A DNA stretch of 64,000 bases, taken from NCBI RefSeq assembly GCF_023156385.1, contig NZ_JAKZAK010000005.1, forward strand, positions 62,001 to 126,000, given 5' to 3'. This DNA is from Marinobacter xestospongiae. GTDB lineage: Bacteria > Pseudomonadota > Gammaproteobacteria > Pseudomonadales > Oleiphilaceae. The position numbers and the translations under genes were made by a program. The notes under the pieces are model-generated. The model did no database searches. It was not told where the DNA came from and saw only the letters and a list, made by a program, of their open reading frames with translations. Within the stretch, counting starts at the first letter, position 1; every line of letters begins with the position of its first letter. Below are positions 18,393-28,194 of this stretch, one piece after another.

Positions 18393-18878
18393 ATGGGCGT
18401 CGCATCGATCTACGATATTGAAGTACAGGACATCAAGGGCCAGAGCCATGCCATGTCTGAGTTCGAAGGCAAGGTAATGCTGATCGTCAACACCGCCAGC
18501 AAGTGTGGTTTCACGCCCCAGTTTGAGGGACTGCAACAGTTGCATGATGCCCTGGCGGACCGGGGGCTGGTGGTACTGGGCTTTCCCTGCAACCAGTTCC
18601 GCAACCAGGACCCCGCCGATAACGACGCCATCAGTCAGTTCTGCAGCCTCAACTACGGTGTCGATTTTCCGATGATGGCGAAGATTGACGTCAATGGACC
18701 CGATGCCCACCCGCTGTACCAGTTCCTCAAGTCCGAGGCCAAAGGTTTGCTGGGGTCGGAGCAGGTGAAGTGGAACTTCACCAAGTTCCTGGTGGATCGC
18801 AAGGGCCGGGTGGTTAACCGTTATGCGCCAACCACCAAGCCGGATGCCATTCGCCAGGACATTGAGAAGCTGCTGTGA
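18393..18878 (+). CDS. glutathione peroxidase family thiol peroxidase
   Basis: A 161-residue Cys-type GPx. The peroxidatic Cys38 is in NTASKCGFTPQ; further cysteines are Cys66 in GFPCNQF and Cys84 in SQFCSLNYG, the pattern of thioredoxin-dependent GPx enzymes such as BtuE and yeast Gpx3. The catalytic partners Gln (PCNQF) and Trp-Asn (VKWNFTKF) are present. It reduces hydroperoxides, probably with thioredoxin (trxB is in this window). AAGGAGG sits 6 bases ahead of the ATG. Its stop overlaps the start of the OhrR-like regulator by 4 bases. Confidence 0.93.
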   Translation: MGVASIYDIEVQDIKGQSHAMSEFEGKVMLIVNTASKCGFTPQFEGLQQLHDALADRGLVVLGFPCNQFRNQDPADNDAISQFCSLNYGVDFPMMAKIDVNGPDAHPLYQFLKSEAKGLLGSEQVKWNFTKFLVDRKGRVVNRYAPTTKPDAIRQDIEKLL

Positions 18879-19354
18879 GTGAGCCGCCAGTTACGCCCGA
18901 GGGGGTCGAGAACACCGTGCTGGCGCTTGATAATCAGCTCTGCTTTGCACTCTACGCCGCCAACCGGGCCATGACCTCGCTCTACCGGCCGCTGCTGGCG
19001 GAGCTGGGCCTGACCTACCCGCAATACCTGGTGATGCTGGTGCTTTGGGAGGCGGAAGCGGCAGGGCAGGAGGTGAGTGTCAGCTGGCTGGGCCAGCGTC
19101 TGCGGCTCGACAGCGGAACCCTGACGCCCTTGCTGAAACGTCTAGCGGCGGCGGACCTGGTGACCCGCCAGCGTTCCGGGGCGGATGAGCGTGTGGTCAC
19201 CATTGCCCTGACCACCCAGGGACGAGGCCTGAAAGCCCGGGCGAAGGATGTGCCGGTACGACTGCTGTGCCAGTCCGGCATGGCCCCGGAGCGGCTTCAG
19301 GCGTTGCGGGAGGAGCTGAAGACGTTGCTCAGCCTGATGACGCATGGTGGCTAG
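18875..19354 (+). CDS. MarR family regulator, OhrR type with two cysteines
   Basis: A 159-residue winged-helix regulator. The N-terminal LDNQLCFALYAANRAMTSLY followed by LGLTYPQYLVMLVLWE matches OhrR, with the peroxide-sensing Cys23. A second Cys132 near the C-terminus corresponds to the resolving cysteine of two-Cys OhrR proteins such as that of Xanthomonas. The start is GTG overlapping the peroxidase stop (GTGA), so translation is coupled. It probably represses its own operon through the repeat at 18291-18319 until organic peroxide oxidises it. The last base of its stop codon is the first base of the inverted-repeat element. Confidence 0.88.
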   Translation: MSEPPVTPEGVENTVLALDNQLCFALYAANRAMTSLYRPLLAELGLTYPQYLVMLVLWEAEAAGQEVSVSWLGQRLRLDSGTLTPLLKRLAAADLVTRQRSGADERVVTIALTTQGRGLKARAKDVPVRLLCQSGMAPERLQALREELKTLLSLMTHGG

Positions 19355-19385
19355 TGTCCCGTCTGGTTAATTCGTTGACTTACTG

Positions 19386-19481
19386 CTTGTCTCTGAGGGT
19401 TCTGACCAAGGCGCCGCTGTGCCGATGTGGTGGTTCCACATCAAACAGTGGCAACACAGGCTCAGAGCCCTCAGAGACAAG
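19386..19481 (+). repeat. left hairpin of the inverted-repeat element
   Basis: Nested stems: 19386-19405 with 19462-19481; then GCCGCTG with CAGTGGC (19413-19419 and 19446-19452, one G-T pair); then GATGTGG with CCACATC (19424-19430 and 19436-19442) closing the 5-nt loop TGGTT at 19431-19435. Confidence 0.7.
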
Positions 19482-19489
19482 CCCTTCGG

Positions 19490-19586
19490 GAGCCACTGAC
19501 AACCCGAATAGCGTCGTTGTACTGTCTCGATTTGGAACCACCAAACCGTCACCAGTACGCCTAGCTCTTCGGGTTGTCAGTGGCTC
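19490..19586 (+). repeat. right hairpin of the inverted-repeat element
   Basis: Nested stems: 19490-19508 with 19568-19586 (perfect 19 bp); GTACTG with CAGTAC (19519-19524 and 19553-19558); TTTGG with CCAAA (19531-19535 and 19541-19545) closing the loop AACCA at 19536-19540. That loop is the exact complement of the left hairpin loop TGGTT. Confidence 0.7.
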
Positions 19587-19600
19587 AGTAAGTCAACGAA

Positions 19601-21901
19601 TTACCCAGACGGGACACCAGTCCAGCGACGAATGACGGCTTCCAGGTCTTCTCGGTTGTAGGGTTTGGAAATGTAATCGTTCATCCCCGCCGCCAGGCAG
19701 TCGTCTCGGTCACCCTGCATCACGTTCGCGGTGACCGCGACAATAGGCAGCTCCCGCCACGCCGGCACTTCCCGGATACGGCGGGTTGCGGTGTAGCCAT
19801 CCATCACCGGCATCTGACAATCCATCAACACCAGATCAAAGCGTTGGGCTTCCAGGGTGCTCAAAGCGGCCTGGCCATTCTCCGCGACGGTCACCTGGTG
19901 CCCCAGCTTCTTGAGAATCGCGCTGGCGACCAGCTGGTTGACCTGGTTGTCCTCCACTAGCAACAACCTGAGTCCATGTCGGGATGGTTGGAGCTCTGGC
20001 CTTGCGGCTGGGCGGTGCTGCATCTGGGTGGGTTCACGTAGTCGCTTGCGCAGAACCTCCCGCTGCAGGGGAAGGGTGAGCGTGACCGGGTATTGCGTTG
20101 GTGGCAGGTTGCCACTGCGATCAAGCCAGATCACGCCAAGGCCCTCCCAGCTCTGGGCTGTCGCTCGGATGGTGCTGTCTTCCGGAGCGGCGAGAAGAAT
20201 GCCGGTGCGGTGGACGAAATCATTGTGGACCGGAATGCCCCAGGCCAGCAGCTGGTTCTCAATGGCCGATTGATGGGGGTATCCTTCCGGGATCAGCAGT
20301 GTGACGCCCTGTTGGAGCAGATGTTCGGGGAAGTGTGTCTCCGGTTCAGCGGCTTCCTGGGCGGCCAGTGGCAGCTGTACGGTGAAGTGGGTGCCCTGGT
20401 TGGGCTCCGATTCCAGCTTGATATGGCCATGCATGCGCTCTACCAGCTGCCGACACAACGTAAGGCCAAGCCCGGTGCCACCGTATAGGCGAGTGGTGTC
20501 GTCATCGGCCTGGGAGAAGGGGGAGAAGATCCGGTCCAGGCCCTCGGCGGACATGCCAATCCCGGTGTCGATAATGTCCAGTTGGACCTTGCCTTTGCCC
20601 TGATGCGCACTGATCCGCACGCTACCGGTTTCGGTGAACTTGATGGCATTGGACAGCAGGTTGTTGATCACCTGGCGGGTGCGGGTGGGGTCGCCCAGAA
20701 ACTGCTCGGCCAGCGCCGGCTCGATTTCCGCTACCAGGTCGATACCCTTGCGGCGTGCCTGCTCGGCATGCAGGGTGGCGCATTCCTCAATCAGCCGCCG
20801 AAGGTTGAAGGGGATAATCTCCAGGTTCAGCTTGCCGGCTTCGACCTTGGAGATATCGAGGATGTCGTTCAGCAGTCCCAGCAAGCTGGCACCGGCGTTA
20901 TGGGCGATCTCCAGGCGATCCCGCTGACTGTGCTCCAGCTCTCCTTCCAGCGCCAGGTCCAGCATGCCTAGCACGCCGTTGAGCGGTGTGCGGATTTCGT
21001 GGCTCATATTAGCGAGGAAGCTGGCGCGGGACCGGGCCCGGCGGACAGCATCCTCCTTGGCCTTGATCAGCGCCCGGTTGCTGCGCTGGAGTGCTTCGTT
21101 CTTCTCGGATATCTCCCGGGTGCGGGCGTCCACTTCGGATTCCAGCTGGCTGGAGTAGTTCTTCATCGCGCTTTCGGCGGCCTTGAGCTGCGCCAGGCTG
21201 TGGTCGATGGTGTCCAGATGCTGGTTGATGATTGACACCATCAGACCGATCTCGTCCTCATTGTGCTTAGGCGGTACCGGCAGGCGGACCTTCTCCGGTG
21301 AGTCGGTGTCCACGCGCCCCAGGGCATTGACCACCCGCAACATCGGCTTGGTGAGCATGAAATAGAACACGAACAGCAGGATGACTGACAGCACCAGGCT
21401 CTTGATAAACCCGCTGATCACCGTGTAACCCGCGCGCTCCAGGAAGCCCAGGCCGTAATGGTAGGTGTCGATGGTGATGGCAAGCTGGCCCAGGGGGATT
21501 TCGGCCAGTTGGGGAACGCTCAGGTCGCTGGCGTAGAAGCGGCTGGCTTCGAACAGACTGTCACTGAGCCACCGGTACCCTGAATCCGGGCTGCTGCGGC
21601 TGGAGGCGGCCAGGGTGAAGCCTTCCGGGTCGATGATGCGGGCATCGATGATGGCGGGATGCTCCAGCAGGCCATCGAGCAGTTCCTCCGCCAGGCGAAC
21701 ATCCAGATTGTAGGCGATCTGGGAAGCCGGGCTGCGACTGATCTCCAGCAGCGCGCGAATATCCTCATCCATGGCCTCGCGGGCGTTGAAGTAGTCCAGA
21801 GTCACATGGGCAAGATTCAGCACCAGCCCCAACGCCATCGCCAGCAACACAGTGTTGCGGGTGAGGCGAAAGGAAAGGCGTTTGGTTAGCTGGGTGCTCA
21901 A
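19601..21901 (-). CDS. hybrid sensor histidine kinase
   Basis: A 766-residue membrane-bound hybrid kinase. Order: membrane helix (about 13-35), periplasmic sensor of about 130 residues, second helix (about 165-185), HAMP, coiled coil, HisKA with the phospho-acceptor His in MSHEIRTPLNG (about 300), HATPase with DTGIGM and GGTGLGL, a degenerate middle segment (about 540-620), then a C-terminal receiver with EDN, LMDCQMPVMDG (Asp near 692) and a Lys in YISKPY. TTG at 21901 is the start. The last four codons and the stop lie inside the inverted-repeat element. No separate regulator is adjacent. Signal unknown. Confidence 0.9.
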   Translation of the reverse strand: MSTQLTKRLSFRLTRNTVLLAMALGLVLNLAHVTLDYFNAREAMDEDIRALLEISRSPASQIAYNLDVRLAEELLDGLLEHPAIIDARIIDPEGFTLAASSRSSPDSGYRWLSDSLFEASRFYASDLSVPQLAEIPLGQLAITIDTYHYGLGFLERAGYTVISGFIKSLVLSVILLFVFYFMLTKPMLRVVNALGRVDTDSPEKVRLPVPPKHNEDEIGLMVSIINQHLDTIDHSLAQLKAAESAMKNYSSQLESEVDARTREISEKNEALQRSNRALIKAKEDAVRRARSRASFLANMSHEIRTPLNGVLGMLDLALEGELEHSQRDRLEIAHNAGASLLGLLNDILDISKVEAGKLNLEIIPFNLRRLIEECATLHAEQARRKGIDLVAEIEPALAEQFLGDPTRTRQVINNLLSNAIKFTETGSVRISAHQGKGKVQLDIIDTGIGMSAEGLDRIFSPFSQADDDTTRLYGGTGLGLTLCRQLVERMHGHIKLESEPNQGTHFTVQLPLAAQEAAEPETHFPEHLLQQGVTLLIPEGYPHQSAIENQLLAWGIPVHNDFVHRTGILLAAPEDSTIRATAQSWEGLGVIWLDRSGNLPPTQYPVTLTLPLQREVLRKRLREPTQMQHRPAARPELQPSRHGLRLLLVEDNQVNQLVASAILKKLGHQVTVAENGQAALSTLEAQRFDLVLMDCQMPVMDGYTATRRIREVPAWRELPIVAVTANVMQGDRDDCLAAGMNDYISKPYNREDLEAVIRRWTGVPSG

Positions 21902-21952
21902 AACCTGATCATTCCCTGTGCTCGACGTTCCATGGCACTGCGCGGGCCGGTA

Positions 21953-22723
21953 TCAGTCGTAGTCGGTGCGTTTTTTCCAGCTGTCGTCGTCGAGGAAGGA
22001 GTCCCACTCTTTGTCCAGGCGGTGCTGCTCCTCGGTGCTTTGTTTGGCCTGACCCTCGGTGGCCATACTCTCCAGTTCCTTGATCCGGGTGCGCAGGCTC
22101 TTGATGACCTTGGCGGCCAGGGGGTTGTCTTTGGACTTACCCATCTCGGTACTGGCCATGTGGTACTCGTGGATGGCCTTGCGGAGTTCATTCTGGCGGA
22201 TGTATTCCCGGGCCCGGAAAATGTGCAGGTCCGCATGGGTCTTGTGCACCAGAAACAGAACGTACTTGAGTTGTTTCTTTGCAATTTTGCCATCGACCTG
22301 ACCAGCTTTATGCATGATTTCAATCAGTTTGAACAGGTTCTTCAACTGTTCTCTGATCTGCTTGGATTTGTCGGGAGAGTCAATCTTGACCGGTGGGCGC
22401 TTGTCCTGATCCGACTGGATTTTGGGCTTGAGCTGTTCCAGTTCCTGCAGCCATTCCTTTACCGGTTTCTCGGACTTCATTGCTACTAGCTGCTTGCAGG
22501 CGCTCTCCATCCGCTGCACCAGCAACAGTTTCAGTTCTTTGGTCAGATACTGTCCGGGCAGCTCATGGAACAGGGCATTGGCCCGTTTGTAGCTGTCCTC
22601 CAGGGCGGTCATCCTGCGGGCCCGTTCAATCCTCGCCCGTTCGCGCATCTGGGAAATGACGATGGCAACAATGGAAAGCGCGACGACACCGGCCAGGACA
22701 ATAACGATGGTGGTGGTATCCAT
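21953..22723 (-). CDS. membrane-anchored helical protein of unknown function
   Basis: A 256-residue protein I do not recognise by family. One N-terminal membrane helix (about 4-24, TTIVIVLAGVVALSIVAIVI) is followed by a long charged, helical cytoplasmic region rich in Lys, Glu and Arg, with coiled-coil-like stretches (about 25-60, 115-150, 215-235). The pattern DDDSWKKRTDYD ends the protein. ATG at 22723 is preferred; the frame is open to 22798. The stop lies 51 bases upstream of the histidine kinase start on the same strand, so an operon with the kinase is likely. Confidence 0.78.
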   Translation of the reverse strand: MDTTTIVIVLAGVVALSIVAIVISQMRERARIERARRMTALEDSYKRANALFHELPGQYLTKELKLLLVQRMESACKQLVAMKSEKPVKEWLQELEQLKPKIQSDQDKRPPVKIDSPDKSKQIREQLKNLFKLIEIMHKAGQVDGKIAKKQLKYVLFLVHKTHADLHIFRAREYIRQNELRKAIHEYHMASTEMGKSKDNPLAAKVIKSLRTRIKELESMATEGQAKQSTEEQHRLDKEWDSFLDDDSWKKRTDYD

Positions 22724-22974
22724 GGTGACTGACGATACTCCTGCAGTTGGCAACGTTGGCGGTGTCAGTGAAAGCAGGGCTTTCAAAGCGCCCCTCAACT
22801 TACCGGAAGATTAGCAGAAAAGACATTCCCGGTGGGGCTGGTGTCAGAGGATTTCGAAGCCTTATCATTGGCTGTTATCGCCATTCGCCATTTCATTTAG
22901 TTTGTGAATGGTTGAATATTGCATGAGATGGGCTGGTTGCTCCGGGCCCGGGGCGGAAACCTGAGGTGTGTTAG

Positions 22975-23970
22975 ATGAATATTTCCCGTGTTGACCTGAA
23001 CCTGCTGGTGTATCTGGATGTGCTGCTGCGGGAGCGAAATGTCACCAAGGCGGCCAATCACCTGGGGATCACCCAGCCGGCGATGAGCAATGGTTTGCGG
23101 CGGTTGCGGGATCTGTTTGGTGATCCACTGTTGGTGCGCACCAGCGAAGGCATGACCGCGACGGAACGGGCAACGGAGCTGCAGCCTCTGGTGCGGGCAA
23201 TACTGTCTGACATCGAACAGGCGGTGCAGGAAAAAACGCCATTCTCGGCAGCGGACAGTCAACGGGTGTTCCGCATCATGGCCAGTGACTACGCCGAGTC
23301 CTGCCTGATGCCGCGGGTGTTACGCCGTATCCGTCAGGAAGCGCCCCATGTCACGCTCGATGTGCTGACCCCAAGTGACGTCAGTTTTCTCGATGTCGAG
23401 CAAGGGCGGCTCGATATGGCTATTAACCGGTTCGACAAACTGCCTCAGTCGTTCCACCAGAAAACCCTCTGGACTGAACACTTCGCCTGCCTGATGAACG
23501 CCCGCAACCCGATCCTGCGGGAGCCGTTCACGTTGTCGACCTATCTCGATGCCAGTCACATCTGGGTCAGCAAGACCGGATTTGGCGTGGGTGTGGGGGT
23601 GAACCCGAAGGACGTCCAGCGCCTGGGTTGGGTGGATGAGGCACTGGATCTGATTGGTCACAAGCGCCAAATATCGGTGTTCACCCGTCACTATCAGGTG
23701 GCCATGCTGCTGGCCGAGCAGCACGATCTGATTGCCACCCTGCCGTGCCGGGCGGCGTGGCTGCAGAAGGACAACCCCAATCTGGTGGTCAAGGTGCCGC
23801 CCTTCGATATCCCGGCCTTTGAGCTCAAGATGGCCTGGAGTCCGCTATTGCAGCACAACTCCGATCATCAGTGGCTGCGTCGCCTGATCATCGAAGTTGC
23901 CCAGGAAGTGGACACCGAATTCGCGCCGTTCGGACGGCAGTTTGAGGCCGAGGAGGAGGCCTCCGGGTAA
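22975..23970 (+). CDS. LysR family transcriptional regulator
   Basis: A 331-residue LysR regulator. The N-terminal helix-turn-helix is clear (DLNLLVYLDVLLRERNVTKAANHLGITQPAMSNGLRRLRDLFGDPLLVR, in residues 7-56), followed by a substrate-binding domain (about 90-305). The NLLVYLDVLL and FGDPLLVR forms match the NodD/LeuO-like subgroup. It is divergent from the unknown membrane-anchored gene with 250 bp between them, a normal place for an autoregulated divergent promoter. The inducer is unknown. Confidence 0.9.
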   Translation: MNISRVDLNLLVYLDVLLRERNVTKAANHLGITQPAMSNGLRRLRDLFGDPLLVRTSEGMTATERATELQPLVRAILSDIEQAVQEKTPFSAADSQRVFRIMASDYAESCLMPRVLRRIRQEAPHVTLDVLTPSDVSFLDVEQGRLDMAINRFDKLPQSFHQKTLWTEHFACLMNARNPILREPFTLSTYLDASHIWVSKTGFGVGVGVNPKDVQRLGWVDEALDLIGHKRQISVFTRHYQVAMLLAEQHDLIATLPCRAAWLQKDNPNLVVKVPPFDIPAFELKMAWSPLLQHNSDHQWLRRLIIEVAQEVDTEFAPFGRQFEAEEEASG

Positions 23971-23988
23971 GCGGAGGCGCTGACAGGG

Positions 23989-24954
23989 TCAGATTGACAG
24001 CTGACGGAATTCTTTGGATGGGATGGCGTTCTCCCACATCCTCAGAAAGCTCTCGGACAGCAGCTTGTTGCGGCGGGCGCTGGCGAACTGGGCATAACCT
24101 TGGGGCTTGTCGAACTCGTGACGGACCAGCACGCCCTGGCGCTCGGCCAGCAGGAACGGGAAGTCTTCGATCGGATAATCCTGGTTGACCAGGCGCAGTT
24201 CGATCTTGCTGGGCAGGCGCTTCATCAGTTCGACAATCTGGTGACGTTTCTTGACCAGCGGCCGGTCGTCGTGGACTAGCAGGCGGATGTCACAGTGGCG
24301 ATGCCCCCGTGCCAGCGCGGACACAATCTCGCGGAATCGCAGGCGGTCGTAGAGATCGTGCTCCAGCTCCCGGTCGTAGAGCCAGAGTTGCTTGCGGGCC
24401 TGATTGGCCAGGGTGTCGAGGTTGGCCACCAGATCCGCTTCGGTACCGATCAGCCAGCGTTCCTCGTCCTGGCCCAGCACCATCGGTGTGGCGCGCTGAC
24501 TCAGTTGGTCCGAGACCTGGCGGGGGGCCAGACAGCGCATGTCCACATGGGGGATGCCGACGTCGTCGTAGGGCTCCGAGCACACATGGAAGCCACAGCG
24601 CTGATAGAAGGGAATGGCGTACGCCTGCGCCGACAGGTATAGGTCCTGATACTGGTCGGCAGCTTCCTCGACCATGTGCTCCAGCAGGCGGGCGCCGACG
24701 CCCTGACCCCGGAATTCCGGCAGCACCGCCATGCGGCCGATGTGGGCGGTATCGGTCACCGACGGAAACAGCCGGGCCACGCCGGCGGGGCGGTTGTCAT
24801 GGCTGACCGCGAGGTAGTGATCGGCGATCTCGTCGGTATCATCCCACTCTTCGTCCGCCGGCACGCCCTGTTCGTCAATGAACACCTGCTGGCGTATCTC
24901 CCGCACGCTGTTGGGAGCCAGCTGCCAACTGTATTTACGGACTCTGAAACTCAT
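23989..24954 (-). CDS. GNAT N-acetyltransferase with extra C-terminal domain
   Basis: A 321-residue fusion. Residues 1-145 form a GNAT acetyltransferase of the YjcF/ElaA-like type, with IRQQVFIDEQGVP at the N-terminus and the acetyl-CoA loop VLPEFRGQGVGARLL. Residues 160-321 form a second domain (LDTLANQARKQLWLYDRELEHDLYD...) of a type seen fused to such acetyltransferases (I believe listed as DUF7931), faintly like phospholipase D folds but lacking an HKD motif. The start overlaps the roxA stop by 4 bases. The acceptor is unknown. Confidence 0.82.
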   Translation of the reverse strand: MSFRVRKYSWQLAPNSVREIRQQVFIDEQGVPADEEWDDTDEIADHYLAVSHDNRPAGVARLFPSVTDTAHIGRMAVLPEFRGQGVGARLLEHMVEEAADQYQDLYLSAQAYAIPFYQRCGFHVCSEPYDDVGIPHVDMRCLAPRQVSDQLSQRATPMVLGQDEERWLIGTEADLVANLDTLANQARKQLWLYDRELEHDLYDRLRFREIVSALARGHRHCDIRLLVHDDRPLVKKRHQIVELMKRLPSKIELRLVNQDYPIEDFPFLLAERQGVLVRHEFDKPQGYAQFASARRNKLLSESFLRMWENAIPSKEFRQLSI

Positions 24955-26102
24955 TCGAAATACAGGCTGCCCTGGTTGTAGAGTACCGTCACCAGATCGG
25001 CGAGGGCCTCATCGGCCAACAATCTGATCAGTGCCTCGCTGTCGATACGGGCGCCCTGGCACAACAGGGGTGCCAGGCTCTGGGCATCGCCTTTGAGCAG
25101 GTAGCGCTCGCCGTCCACGAACAGGGCGGTCTCGTCGTTGAGGGTATGGAACGCAAACCGTGAGCCTTCATTCCAGCGCAGTGATGAGCCCTGCTTCAGG
25201 GTGGCCAGCACGGTGGCGGTATCCAGGGGCTCTTCCGCGGGCACCACGATATCCAGGCTTTTGGGCGCCGTGGTGTACTGACCAAACCAGAACGCCAGTT
25301 GACGCCGGTCACCGATGCGTTCGCGAATCAGCTGGTCGAGCTGATCAATAACAGCCGGCTGGATGGCGCCGGGATTGTCCTGGCGCTGAAGATCCGGGTC
25401 GGTCAGGTGCTGGCTGGCATCGGTCTGGCTGCACAGGTGATCGGTGAAGCCGGTGAGAATGTCGTCAACCGTCGGTGCTCGAAAACCGACCGACAGGGTG
25501 ATGCAGTCATTCCTGGCGACACCGTGATGGCCTACGCCTGGCGGCAGGTAGAGCATGTCGCCGGGCTCCAGCACCACGGTTTCCTCGCCTTCCCAGTGAC
25601 TGAGAATGCGCAGCGGTGTGCCTTCAACCCGCGGTGAGGTGTGGTCGCACTGGCCACCGAAGGTCCATTCGCGCTGACCCAGGCCCTGGATCAGGAAGAC
25701 GTCGTACTGGTCGTAATGGGGACCGACACTGCCGCCCTTGGGGGCGTAACTGGCCATGATGTCATCCAGCCGCCAGTTGGGAATGAAGCGGAACGGCTCA
25801 AGCAGATCGGCAATCTCCGGAACCCAGTGGTCCAGACCCTGCACCAGCAGCGTCCAGTCCTGGCCGGGCAGGCTCTGGAAGCGGTCCGGCGCGAAGGGCC
25901 CGTTGTAGAGCTGCCAGGGCTTGCCGTCCTCGTTCTCGAGGATGATGCGTGATTCCACCGCTTCCTCGCAGGCCAGCCCCGCCAGTTCATCTGGCGATAC
26001 CGGGCACTCGAACCCCGGCAGGGCCTGGCGGATCACCAGTGGCTTCTTCTGCCAGTAGTCCCGCAGGAACTCATCGACACTGAGACCGCCTAGTAGGTTC
26101 AT
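24951..26102 (-). CDS. roxA: ribosomal protein L16 3-hydroxylase (RoxA/YcfD), JmjC family
   Basis: Fe(II)/2-oxoglutarate oxygenase that hydroxylates an arginine of ribosomal protein L16. In 383 residues the JmjC core has the iron motif HYDQYDVF (about 126-133) and a distal His in YLPPGVGHHGVA. Conserved SYAPKGGSVGPH and FRFIPNWRLDD fit the YcfD group, and a C-terminal winged-helix part follows (about 280-383). It lies 3 bases after purB and overlaps the GNAT gene. Confidence 0.92.
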   Translation of the reverse strand: MNLLGGLSVDEFLRDYWQKKPLVIRQALPGFECPVSPDELAGLACEEAVESRIILENEDGKPWQLYNGPFAPDRFQSLPGQDWTLLVQGLDHWVPEIADLLEPFRFIPNWRLDDIMASYAPKGGSVGPHYDQYDVFLIQGLGQREWTFGGQCDHTSPRVEGTPLRILSHWEGEETVVLEPGDMLYLPPGVGHHGVARNDCITLSVGFRAPTVDDILTGFTDHLCSQTDASQHLTDPDLQRQDNPGAIQPAVIDQLDQLIRERIGDRRQLAFWFGQYTTAPKSLDIVVPAEEPLDTATVLATLKQGSSLRWNEGSRFAFHTLNDETALFVDGERYLLKGDAQSLAPLLCQGARIDSEALIRLLADEALADLVTVLYNQGSLYFE

Positions 26103-26105
26103 GGG

Positions 26106-27491
<1,386 letters not shown>

Positions 27492-27552
27492 TCAAAGATA
27501 ACGAAACAGTTTGAATGGGGATGATTCATGGTACACCAGCTGGGGTGATGAA

Positions 27553-28194
27553 TCAGTCGTAAACCGAGCGGTTCGCCTGTTCAGCCAGCAGCCGGGCGCT
27601 GTGTACGGTCTTCCGCCGTGTGAATATCAGATGCCAGCGGCGGCCGCCGGTTTGTCGCCACAGAACGGCGGCCCGAATGCCGGCCAGCAGTAGCGCACGG
27701 ATGCGGGCGGCGTTCTCATCCTGCTGCAGGATGGCGGGATCGCCGACCACCTGAATCCGGGGCTTCAGAGTGCTGATGGTGTCGCTGTAAATCGACGCCA
27801 GGTTGCTGACCAGATTGCCGTGGGTGTAACCAAAGTGCTGGGCCGTGTGGCGGGCCTGATCGATTCGGCTGCCGATGATGTCGAGCATGTCGCGGTTGCG
27901 GTTCAGCCGGCTCTCAAGGTGAATCAGGTTGAGGGCGTACTTGAGGATCTCCAGATCCTGCGGCTTGCTTTGGTCGTTGAGCACGCTGGCCAGAGTTGCC
28001 AGGCCCTCACGAAGATCCTTCAGCTCGCCATAGACCGCCAGAGTGGAGTTCGGGTTGGTTGCGAACAGCGAGCGGATGCAGGTCTCAAAGCTGGAGTCCT
28101 CGCACCGCCCACTGTGGGCAATCTGCTGGACCAGGGCGGTGCACTGGAACACGCCGGCCAGTGCCAGGGTTTGATCCTGCCGGGACTGGCTCAT
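27553..28194 (-). CDS. hflD: high frequency lysogenization protein HflD
   Basis: A 213-residue helical protein matching HflD (YcfC), which in E. coli associates with the membrane and binds phage lambda CII. Family blocks seen: [17 protein letters not shown] near the N-terminus, then [10 protein letters not shown], and [35 protein letters not shown]. It overlaps the mnmA stop by 4 bases, the usual mnmA-hflD-purB order. Confidence 0.93.
   Translation of the reverse strand: MSQSRQDQTLALAGVFQCTALVQQIAHSGRCEDSSFETCIRSLFATNPNSTLAVYGELKDLREGLATLASVLNDQSKPQDLEILKYALNLIHLESRLNRNRDMLDIIGSRIDQARHTAQHFGYTHGNLVSNLASIYSDTISTLKPRIQVVGDPAILQQDENAARIRALLLAGIRAAVLWRQTGGRRWHLIFTRRKTVHSARLLAEQANRSVYD

Larger units (their letters stand above)
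19354..19617. mobile_element. 264-bp non-coding element with 32-bp terminal inverted repeats (MITE-like)
   Basis: The ends 19354-19385 and 19586-19617 are inverted copies identical at 31 of 32 positions, beginning GTGTCCCGTCTGG. Directly inside each end is a large hairpin: stem 19386-19405 with 19462-19481 (19 of 20 bp), and stem 19490-19508 with 19568-19586 (19 of 19 bp). No ORF of note lies inside and no target-site duplication is evident. It sits between two convergent genes. A MITE-type non-autonomous transposon is the simplest call; a structured RNA or bidirectional terminator function is possible. Confidence 0.75.
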
